Source of the DNA: Lineus longissimus
Taxonomy: Eukaryota > Nemertea > Pilidiophora > Heteronemertea > Lineidae
DNA: 64,000 nucleotides
Assembly (NCBI RefSeq): GCF_910592395.1
Contig: NC_088322.1
Location: 10,103,431 to 10,167,430, forward strand
Reading direction: 5' to 3'
Position numbers and translations under genes: made by a program. Shown here in pieces: positions 37,801 through 49,800 of the stretch (position 1 is its first letter; every line of letters begins with the position of its first letter). The notes under the pieces were generated by a model. It did no database searches, was not told where the DNA came from, and worked only from the letters and a program-made list of their open reading frames with translations.

Positions 37801-40800
37801 CTTATGCAATAGACTGATATCCCATATCCTGCTTTAAATTAAGGGGATCTGTCTTTGATCCTGACCCTGTTTAAAAGGCCCATCCCAGCATCCCAGAAAA
37901 AAACATTCCCCGCTCAGTATCTCAAGGCTGTTACATGTAACTTTAAAACCTCATAATTGTGATGAAGATTTCGAGCGAGTGGCCTTTTGAATCAGACCTT
38001 AGGCTAGATTTTTTTCTGCATCATTCAGTTTAACTCAAGGGAAACTACAGTAGTGTAGGCCCTGAGCTAATGATGGCTTGCTGAATGAGCAGAAGCATAG
38101 CCAGGTGAGCTACACGCAGCGCTATCTTCCTACATACTTGAGTAAGGCAAGGTGCTATGCTTGTATAACCTACCTACACCATGTACATTTTATGTATGCT
38201 AGCTACTACTGTTATACCTACATGTATAGCCTATCAAGAAAAATCTCCTGCTGAAACTTTGATGATGGCTGAGATGTGGGTTGGTCTGAATGTGCGGAAT
38301 TCCTCTCAGACTGATTCAGTGGTATATTACGCAGCAGAACTGAATGCTCTTCAGCAACATAGATAATGCTGCCACTGTTGGCTGGAGACTTTTTACTCTT
38401 CAGTAATAGATAATTCAGCTACTGTCAGCATACTAATCATTCCTGATAAAGAAACACACCTGCTCTTCTGCATTGACAGGAGGGGTATGCCTATACTACG
38501 CAGCGATATTCAGCGGGTTTTCATTGTGTGAAGCCCTGGCATTGGTAGCTTTTCCAGTTTAAAATTTTGAATTCCCTAGGCCCTATTGTAAGACATCAAA
38601 TAGGAATGGAATACAGAGATAATAAGAAGCGTTCAAAGTTCCATATGCGGGTACTGTCTGACTGGTGGAATCTATTGGAAGGCTCAAGGCTTGGCAAGAT
38701 CTTGTAGGCTTATACTGATTTGAAATACATCAAAGACCATACATTACTGTCGGCTGGGCGACAGGCCCTTGTGCCTCTTGTTACACCCCTCTGCAAGACA
38801 TTATCATTGTCTGAGCTGCCTTATATTTATCACAAAGCAAGGAGAAAGGAGATATGTCAATTTGTGCTGCAGGGCACTTATGTTGGTTATAGGGTTCATC
38901 TGTAGGGGTGCCATGGACTTACCCCCAAATGTACACAAAAGCTTTGGGTCCAGTGTCAGGTAGAAGAACTGACCAACATCACCCGGCATTCGATCGAGGA
39001 CCTGTTCCTTTTATATAAGTTTGTGTTCAAGCCAGCCTTGTTGTATCCAAAGAGGCGGGCCTTTGGCTAAAATTACTGAGATAGACGTCAACATCATGGA
39101 ATGCTCTGCGTATTACATGGTATTAGTGATGGACTATGCCTCATGTCTGCCCAACTGATGGAGATGTTAGTAGTCAAAGTTATGTATCGTGCTATGTTTT
39201 GTAAGGCCTATGAGCTAAGCACTGTATGATGTCTACGTTTTGGAATAAGTTTGTCTTATCCAAGCTGCTCAGGTAGCTATGGCCAAACAAATAGAATGAT
39301 AGTTTCTTGATATGCATTTACGGCAACCTTTCATAACTTTGCCAGTAAGAAATGCATTTGCATCAATTTTTTGCAAGTCTATTACCATATTTAAAAAGCG
39401 TAAAATTGACTTGAGGGCTCAGATTCGACCTGTAGTGTCAGATATTTGGGAAAAGATAGATACAACTAAAAAAAGAAAAAATAGTGACAACAGGCAAGAA
39501 ACATATTACTTTGTTGTCTTCCACAGTGATTGATGACCCAGTAAACAAATTCTAACATACAACATCCTTTCATATGAGAAGGCTTAGTGGTTGTTTTTAC
39601 ACTGACTGGTAATAAATGATAAGGCCTACCGGGTATACGGTGAAACCTCTCTTAGCTGACTCCTCTTTTAGCAGGACACCCTATCTATTAGGGACAGTGG
39701 TTTTGGTCCCAAATAGGTTCTTTATTTGACCTCTGTAATTAGGACACATCCCACTTAGGGACATCATTCGTCTTCCTGAGGTAGTCCTTAGTAGAGCTTC
39801 TACTGTATTCCTTTAGGACACATTCTAAAATACCTTGGTACCGTAAAGTCAACTTTTAAATGGAAAATGCATAAGCCTCGTTCTGAGAGTGGAGTGTTTT
39901 GGACACGCAACCAAGATGCTCTACCAAAGTTCCCTCGGGTTGCACTAAAATGTGGAACCATGCACACAGCTCACTTCAGAAGTTTGAGGCTCTCAAAACA
40001 CTGCTTCAAACACAAATCAGCCAAGGAAGCATCAACCACCCTAAGTTTTTTAATGAGCACTACACATATTTGCTGAGAAAAACGCTCCAAATAGCCCATT
40101 TGCGCGGATTTTAGCGTCACTTGAGCGAGCCGATCCGGACTTCCTATACGCGCTGCCGTAACATAATGTAAACAACGGCGCTACCGGCGCTCCGGGCAGG
40201 CGATGGATGGAATTTGCCAAATTCGCACATATTCAAGTTATTTCGTGGCCTATCTTTTTAAGTTTGAGGTATTTTAGAATAGAAATTGAACCCTCGGCTT
40301 CGGACCTTGGTTGAGTTACCAAGACACTCTCGGGTGGAGCTAAAATTTCGTCCAAACCCGAGCCGACAGGCGAGGGTTTGGACTGTATTTTAGCTCCACC
40401 CTCGAGTGTCTTGGTAACTCAACCAAGGTCCTCCGCCTCGGGTTCAATTCCTTAACCCACACCTTCATGTACAATGCTCCAATATTGCCTCTGCCCAGGC
40501 AAATTCTCCTCCTGGCATATGCCACTTTATCCTATTTATCAGACAAAATCATAGGCAGTGCCAGGATTTCCAACGAAGGAGTCCTACCCCCACCCCCATG
40601 CTGCCAATGAACATACATTCTATTAGGCTTCTGATCCAAGCATAAGTTGAGTTGTTTATCATTCCTCTGTGACACAGCCTTGCAGCTAATTGGCCTTTTG
40701 ATGATGTGTAACCTCATAATTCTGTCCTCGGCAGATCAGGTCCAGTCACTCTGGTCTTTCTGCCAGTCCAGGCCCTTAGGTCATCCTTGCGATGGTTACT

Positions 40801-43800
40801 GTCTACTGTGCCCTACAAGGTGGGGTACGTCGTCTGCCAAAATTTTTATGAAATCTCAAATTTTCTCCTTCCAGCAAAAACAACAACAAATCACAGAGCT
40901 TCTGTCCAAGGCGGATGACCTCGTCACCCAGCAACAGACTGGCGGCGAGGTTTACCACGCTATGGCGGAGTCACTTGGTGAAGCCTGGAAGGACCTGAAC
41001 GCACAGTTGGACTTAAGACGGATGCTGCTCGATCAGAGTATGGCTTTCCACCAGAGCGCCAAAGATGTGAGTTTTCTTTCAGGTTCATCGCCAAAATTTG
41101 CGCAATGTTACTAGTTGTGGAAGTTTGTGTCCAGGCTGCCCAGCCTGTATTGTGTGCAGGCCAGGGGTATGGTACACTTAAAAACCCTGCAGTTAAAGAG
41201 GACCCTAAATTGACAAACACAGACGTCCTGTGGGCCATCTTACAATGTCAATGTCATTTTGGGCTGCATATTGTCTGCGTTACAGAAAATGGCAGCAAAT
41301 TACGCGCAAACACCAAATTTATGCTTCGTCTACAGATTGAGAATTTACCACTTGAAATATTATCATGTTTAATTTTTCGTCTTCTTCAGTTTGGAGACAG
41401 GATGGAGAATGCAGCAGGTTATTTCGGAAAGATATCTTTGGCGCAGGATGTGGAGAGTGCAAGACGACTGCTCCAGCAGCACAGAGATATCAAGAAAGGT
41501 ACGACGGATAGTCAGAAATGGACAAATAGAGGAAAACACCTCTTTAATTTATGGCAGTGTAACTTTGGATGAGCACACCTTTAGTCCATTTTATGTATGG
41601 TTGGCACTGCACTCAAAAAAGCTTGAAAATAAGAGTCAGAAAATGTTAGTGTTTCGATTCAAATCACACATCTTGGTCATGGATTGTCCCCTTTTTGCAA
41701 AGATATTTATTAAGACTTCGAAGTTTCACATGAAAGAATCCCAATAAATGGGAGTGCCGTCCTCTTGTGTAATGTGCAGGGCAGAAAGCTAATTGAATCG
41801 CTTCCTCTCACCTGCTATTCTCCCTAGAGATGAGTAAAGTCAGACAAGTTCTACCTGTCTTGGTCGCGATCCAACTCCATAATAACTTGGCGAGAATGCA
41901 AGCTTTTGGCAAATTGCCTGACACTTGGCTACTTTATAGGAGCAGGTGAAACTTTTAAAGGCCAAGGAGTTCTTCATCTGGTTGTTTACTTGATAGCCCA
42001 CCTGTTATTACAGTGGAGATGATCACATGCCCATTTTGCACATGTTACTGAAATCAGATAATGCTATGAAATGTGATCTACATTGACCTCTAAATTCAGA
42101 GCCATCTTTCAAACCAATATCATTTGGTCTGCATCTGAATCATCTTGACAATATTAGGCCGTTTCACTCGATACAAACTTACTCCTTCAATGGAAACATG
42201 CATAAGGAGAAGTCGTGTTGTAGGCCCTGTTTGCAAGAGGATGCATCTAAATGTGTCAAGCCATGTTTGTCAATGAAAATAAATCTAAAAAACATCGTTT
42301 TCTGTTTTCAGGAATTTTAGAAGCATCAAAAATGACACTAGAGCAAGGTCAAGCCTTGTTAAACAGAATTCGTGAAATGGGAATGCATGCGGACATACAG
42401 AATCGGCACGCCACAACAGCGGCGTGTTACGGCATTGAACATCTGCTAGAGTTACTGCACGACAGACGACGTCACCTTGAAGAACTATGGTTGCAGCGCA
42501 AGATCAAACTAGAGCAATGCCTACAGTTGTGTCAGTTGGATCAAGAAGTTCAGAAAGTAAGTTGTGGTGCCCCCTTTCTTGACTGCCCCGAGCCCCAACT
42601 GACCATAACCTTTAAAAAAGATGATTTGATTTTGAGGAAATATGGTTGGTGAGCATGATAACTAGAATTCATTTCAGTTGGATTTCGAAAGTGATTCAGA
42701 GAGTACTAAACGAAAAAAAGATGCAAAAATGTCACCGTCAATGGCTCTGGTGTTGACTTCCACTGGCTTGCTGTACATTTGTAGATGCAGCATGGCTGTG
42801 GTCCCCATGCTTCGTATTTTCGTACCCTTACCTCCAAGCACTTCAAACCAGTTGATCTCTTTACAAATGCTGCCTGTTTTACTTTCAGCTCTCAGACTGG
42901 TATAAAGATATTGGAGATGTGTACCTTAACCAGACGGAGCTTGGAGATTCAGTCTCAGCGGCCCGAAATCTACAGGAGAATCACTTTAGATTTGAACATC
43001 AGGCAAAGGTAAGGCGGCGGATTTTAGTATTGACTTGTTCACTAAATAGCCAGTCTCTGCCACTTGCATTTGACCTTTGCAGAATAGCCCGTTCTCTTGC
43101 CATAAAATAACAGTTAACAGAGCAGCACTTAACCGTAATATTTTATTTTAGGATATGCAAGACGCCGTCCTGCGCCTGGTCAGGCACGCAGACCATCTAC
43201 TGCAAGCGACCCACTATGATGAGGAAGGAATTCGCCAGCGCTTGAAACTGATTGATGAGTGCTGCGAAAACTTCATGATCCGACTCGATAACCGACGAAA
43301 AAATCTTGTCCTGGCAGCCAATTTCTTCAAAATGGCCCAGGAAGTAAGTACATTGTTATTGACAGCTTGTGCAACTTTGGGTAATCTGAAAGCAAAAAGT
43401 CTCGATAATTCTGTTGTGTAGTCCAAAATTCAGTCATTCATCAGAGAAACTATAAAAAGCAGTGTAGATGTGGAGAGCTCACCTACATGTATGGGTAAAA
43501 AAGTGATAGTTTTACTGGTAGCAAGTTATGATGAATGTTGATAGGGGTGACAGCAATTCGAGAGTAGCTGGGCAAGAAGCAGTTGAAATAATTTTCACTC
43601 TACCACTACCTAGGGACGATATTCAGTCAACCATTTGTTTCACTTCCAGGCATTTATGAAACTGGAACAGATCGAGAACCAGCTGACGAATACAGATCTC
43701 CCCCGGAACAGTGCAATGTTAGCAGAGAAGCACGCCTTTTTGGCTAGCGCCATCGGAGAGGTGACAACACCTGTTCTCCGTGAGGGCCGTATCTTACTTG

Positions 43801-46800
43801 AGAGGGTCAGTAAGGACGACTCTGGAGCCGATGGAGTTAAACAAACGGTAGGTTGCAATGTCACTGTTAGGTGGCGCTATAGTGATGCGACCTATCAGAT
43901 TTCATTGAAATCTTGTCGATAGAGGCACTTTAATTTGACCCTGCCTGTCTCTTTTGCTTCATCAAATTCACCTACCTCACGAAGTCTTTAGATTAGATAA
44001 GTCAGTTGCCCACAGTTACTTAAAAAGATACATCTATTCGAATGTTAAGCTTAATTGTATTTCATGAAATTGTTGCCAAGGGGCCTGCTTTCCTAATGCC
44101 ATGCTGCCCGTTTCTTGCTGCAGGTTGAGTCTCTGCAAGAGCGTTGTATCTCATTGGAGGAGATGTGTAGGGAACACACAGTTGTTGGGGAGAAGAGCGA
44201 TGCCTTCACCACCTTCCAGGAGAAATACACAAGTGTAAGTAGATGCAGCACCTAGGGCAAATGTGCAATACCAGGGCCGGTGCAGGATGGTCACATATTT
44301 TACAGGCATCAGCCTTCTGTAACTAGTTGCTAGAGTTTAACTTGCCTCTGTGATGACGGACACATCTAAGTCCTAAGTTAGCCCTGGTCTCAGTAGATAT
44401 GCTACCCCTAGTGCAAAGGCCAGGTGCTGTAGCGACAACGGGGCCAGTGCAGGACAGTCCTGTATCTTACAGTCATCGCTGCCCCAAGGGCAAAGGTGCG
44501 ACACCTAGGCCAGTGCAGGGTGATCACGTATCTTACAGTCATCGGCTTTCTCTGACCGAGTGCTGGAGTTTTAAATTGCCTCCGTGACGTCCGACCCATA
44601 AACGGAACTAGGCTGGCTACTGAATGTTGACTGCATGTTGAAAAAATGTCTGCAAGAAAAGAATAAATATACCCAAAGAGTGATGGTCCGTGTGCTAAAG
44701 CCTGCATGGCCAGACCTCACCATTTCCTTAGAACAATTGTCGGATGTATGGGCTCTTGTTTCGAGGTTCCGAATCTTCTTGGAGTGACAGTTGTGGTATG
44801 GGCAATCTATACCGTGCTGACATTTCTACTTCTCCATCTTCTAGGTACACACCTGGATCGTACAGGTCGGGCAAGCCGTCCTCAACAACAGTCGTGATAT
44901 GGGAAACAATCTATACGGTGCTAACGACTTTCTGGAAGCACATCAGCAACTTGAGGAAGACATCAGGGTAAGTGAGGGAATGATGGTGTAGTCAAATTTC
45001 ATAGTCTTTTGGTATCTGGTATGCAAGAAGTCAAAGCATTTTTGGTGATATCTGGACATGAGCTATGCAAGATATCTTGGTCAACATTTGCCTCGCTCCA
45101 TTAGCTGGCCGAAAATCAGAACCGTGTAAGGGGTCATCCACAGTTTTCAACATGACTAAAAAATGTACTCTTTTTGGTAGACCCCCCCCCCCACCCTGAA
45201 TGAGTACTTTCAAAAATGTAGATTTTTGAGAACATTGTTCAACATTTCAATAAATGTTTAGAGGAAGACATTTCTCACTGACCCCCTTTCCCTCCATAAA
45301 ACATGTCTATTGATGTTTATTTCACTCTTCTTACATTTGTTTGCAGGCTAAGAACCGGGATGTGGAAGCTCTTGCCACTGCCGTTGAGGATCTTGTAAAG
45401 GCCGAGGATGTAGATGCACCGGAGGCAGAGGAAAAGTTACGAACTTTACAAGAAAACTGGACACAGTTGAAAGCGGCGGTCGAGCTACGTATCAGCCTGG
45501 CCCTGAAATATGTCACCTACTTGAAAGTCTCACATCAGGTAAGAGTTGAGAAAGTTTAATGTGAGGCGTGTTCAAGATGATACACCCAAAGGCACAGAAG
45601 ACAACTCCAAGGCCCTCGTTTGTCGTACAAATTGACTGTGGTACCTCCTGCATGTGTTCAAAGGGGTTAGCATGAGCTGCTACCTAACTTTAACTGATTG
45701 GGAGGCCAGCGGTGCCTTTTATATGCCTCAAGAAGTTCAAGAGTCTGTTTGCGTATGCGTAGGACATTAGTGACAAAATTTGTTTTGAACAGCAAGGCCC
45801 AGGAGAAAGAGGAAAAGTTCCAATATTAACCTTTAAAAAAATTCATATCATATTCTTTCCTTCAGCTCACGCAACACATGGACGGAGTTGAGGACACGCT
45901 GAAGACAAACAGACACTACCTGCAGGATATCAGCGAGAACATCGTCAAACACGTCGACGATAAATGGAAAGCCACCCTGGAGATATTTGACGGGGAGGAA
46001 GAAACCGGCAAGGAGTTCCTCGATGAAGCACCAAAGGTATGGAGCCCTTTTTGCCCTTTCTGCAGTATTGCCAACTATGCTTCGCCCTCTGCGTCGAGAA
46101 TTTAAAATCCATGATGACTCTAAGTGTAGGCTGATTTTCATCATCTGCGGCTCGCTGGAAGACTTTTTGAGAGTGTAGACCTGTTGGAAGCTGGCAGTGC
46201 CATTGGGGTAGATGTTAGAAAGGTCATCTAGGTCACTGGAGGTCGTGAGGTCTGCTTCCCTCTCACTGAGGGTTAGGATGAAATAGTTCAGTAAATTTTT
46301 TTTGGGGGTCAGTGGGTTTGTACTTATTGAAGAGTTTCAGTATGAAAGTAACTGTGTCTCTGCATGGCATCTTCAACAAGTCCACATCTCCCGAAGACTC
46401 TTTCATGCCAGTGTTTGTTTGCCTGTTACTATTCCTTAAATGGTGTTATATTTCACAGGCTGAAGAGGATTTGAAACTCGAGTCGCGCAAAGCCGTCTTC
46501 AATGTCGAGACGATGATCACGACGTTCCGTGATCGCAAAGAGCACATTACAAACCTGATGGAGGTCTGGCAACAGTCGGTCACGTCGGGTAAAGAGTTCA
46601 AGTCAGAATGGTCACAGTTCATTCAGGACGCAAGAAAGGTAGGTGAAATCGAATCTCTTTCAATGATGACACGAATGATATGATCAGAATGTGCTCATTA
46701 TTAAGGCCTTTCTACATTGCATTATACAAGAGCTCTTTGATGAGAGGTTATGTCATTGGGTTAACAATTTACAACTTTGGGACTTATTCTGTGACCTACT

Positions 46801-49800
46801 TAGTATTTGCTGTCACTTCAAGCTTCAGTATGCCATCCTTCTATTATTACTAGACAGATATGGTTTTCACAAAAGTGTAAGGAAACTCAGTGAGCAAGAA
46901 CTTTGCCTGTTGGTCAATTTTTCCAGAATATTCTTCATTTGCATTATGTTTGTTCTTTTGAATTCTTCAGCAAAATCCACCTATTTTACATGTGTTAGTT
47001 TTTTACCGTCACTTTCTGTCTTCACTCCAATCAATTGGTAAAATAACAAACAGATCATTTGAAAATTCACTGCACCCCGTCTTTTTCCCCGAATTTGCTG
47101 ACTCGGATGCCAAACTGTCAAGGTTTCATAACTTTACCCAATGTGTAGCGCACACAGGAAACTAAATTTAGAGAGATTTGCCATGCTGGATGGCCACAAA
47201 GAGTAAACTAGCTCTGTTTATTTCGTTGGACAGCCTTTGTAAGTCACATTTGGAACTCATGGTTTCCTGTAAAAGATTTTCTGTTGGAATTCAAAAGAAC
47301 AAATTTTGTGGGGTCCGCAATTTTCAAAAAGTCGACTTTTCATTTTTCTCCAGACAATTGATTGGGTGATGGAGACGGAAGATGAGATGTTCCCAGCGAT
47401 TGCTGGAGAACTTGGGGAATCGACCACAAATGCACAACAGTTCCAGAAACGCTTGGACGAATTCGTCCCCATACAGAAGGTAGATTTTTGGTTTGATTTT
47501 GGTAGGCTGTTTTAGGTCCTCAGTGAGATTATTATTGGTTGCAACGCAGAAGTACTCAATTTGTAGCTTTTTGAAATGCAGTGGCCTATGAGACCAACTC
47601 GATTCAAATTCTGATGGTTGAATTTGATTTTAATGACTGGGTCTTTAAAGGACAGTTGTTCTATTTAAGGCCTGGTCCACTGATCATCCAGTGATCTATT
47701 AAGTATCATACCAGTGCCCCTATGGTACATGATATATAAAGATATCTTTTTTGGCACCCAATATTAATATCACTGAGAACAAAATGGCGTGATTGATTTT
47801 GCTGAAGGTTCAAAGAGGAAACACAACTTTTTGTAAGTTCATTCCCATTTTGACGAGGATGCTCTGATGTTTTAGACGATTGATTGGATCATGTTGGCAG
47901 AAAAGGAACTCTTCCAACCGGCCATTGCTGGAAGGTTAGGAAACTCACGAGAAACTGCCGAGGAAATGCAGCAGAAGGTCGCAAAGTTTGATCCCACGGC
48001 CAAGGTAATGTGAGGGTGGCAGATGTTCTCGAAGATGACGACTTTGACGAAGTTGAAGAAAAATAATATATGCTATATTCTCTTTTCAACGAAAGTTTCA
48101 ACCTGTGCACGGTCAGATTAAGAGGGTTTGCCATAGTGCGTGAGCACCTTTGCCACTAATTATGTTGGGATTTGAAAAATGCCAAGTTTCGTTAACACCT
48201 GCGTTAGTTTCAAAACTTGTGTTGAAGAACCTGGCCCAGATCCTGGCACCAACTGGCTTGATCCACCTGCACAAATCCCCCTATAATGTCAAACCTAATA
48301 ATGATACTTTCTACATTGTAGAAGGCACAGGAGGAAATTGAACAGCACTTGATGACCGCTGAGGCCCTCTCCCTGAAGGGGGACACCAAGGGTCAGAAGG
48401 AGATGATCGTCAACGAGCTGTTGAAGGTCCACCAGCGCTTCCAGGCCCGCATCAACGAGTATAAGATACTGCTGAACATGACCATACAGTTCTTCAAGAA
48501 TCTACACTCGGTAAGTAAAAGGGGATTTCACATTACCAGTGCTTTAGAAAAGTGTGTAACTCGCACAGAGGGTGTTGATTTGCCTCCTGGGAAACAACGA
48601 GCCTTAGAAAGAATTACCAGATATTTCTCGCCACATAACTACATGAGTACAGTAATTCAGGAGTTAAATGGCCGTTACATAGAGCAAACACTGGAGCAAT
48701 GTGGTTTTGTTTTCATGCAATATGTCTTCTTCATATCAGCTGGACACCCTGATCGAAGAAACCGAAAAGGAATACCAGGCGTCTGAACTCCCAACGGAGG
48801 TCACCAAGGCCGAGCTGCTGCTTGACCACCACATCCAGAATCGCGACCAGATGAACAAGATCACGCAGTTCATCGCCGACGAGGGCGAGCAGATCGTTGT
48901 CAGAGTCCGCCAGCTCGACTCGGAGGAAGTTGCAAAGAAAGACGTGCAGTCCGTGTTGGAGCTTGCTGACGACGCGAGGAAGACATGGGACAAGTCTTGG
49001 GAAGAGCAGAAGGAGAAACTCGAACAGAATCTCCAGATCTGTCAGTTCAACTACGACCTTAGAGCGGTACGTTTCAATTATTCACGACCTCAAACCTGAA
49101 CAGACAACATATTCTTCTCAGGTTCTTTCAAAAACTCAGGTGTATTTCCAAACCTTTCCAAACGAAAGGTTCTCTTAGCGAGATTGGGCACATCTGTTCA
49201 CATGACATAGGCCCATTCCAAGAAACAGGCCCCCCCCCCCGGAGCTCACTAATAGCTTTGACAGCAGATAGCAGATGACAATTGCAACACTTCCACTTTT
49301 CATCCTGTTTAAATTGTCAAATGGACAAGCATAGAAAATGGGAAACTTTAAATTTTTGGCTTGCTCCTAAATCAAAGCTCTGACAGCCTGTGCTTTGGAT
49401 AACTTTATCCAGAGGGGGAATACAGTTTGGCAAGATTTCAATTGTGGTCCTTTGAATTTCAGATCCACTACGAGGTCGACGACTTGAACCGTCAACTCCA
49501 GGCCAAGAAAGGTGACTACGGATACAATCTACAGAATGCCAAGATGATCTCTGAGGCTTTCAAGCAGTTTGAAATGACCATACAGGTACGAAATAGATGC
49601 TTCATTCCCACATGTTTTCATTGCACTTTCTTCAGGGCATCTCAAATTTCCCACTAAACTAGGACGCCTGAAAAATTGCTTGGGGAACAGGCATGCTTGA
49701 TAATGTTTCAACTCTACCTGAAGTTCCTTGTCACTGTTTCAATCAGCGTGATTTAGATGGCAACCAACAAAGATGACTGAGATGCTGACCAGTAGAATGC

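Larger units (their letters stand above)
36676..40874. other. CCDC141-like intron 2
   Basis: A 4.2-kb intron with a TTGTTCAAAA-type MITE (37208-37362), a TACAG MITE (39636-39807) and a foldback element (40285-40448). The short open frames at 39867-40114 and 40532-40800 resemble nothing I know. Confidence 0.6.
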
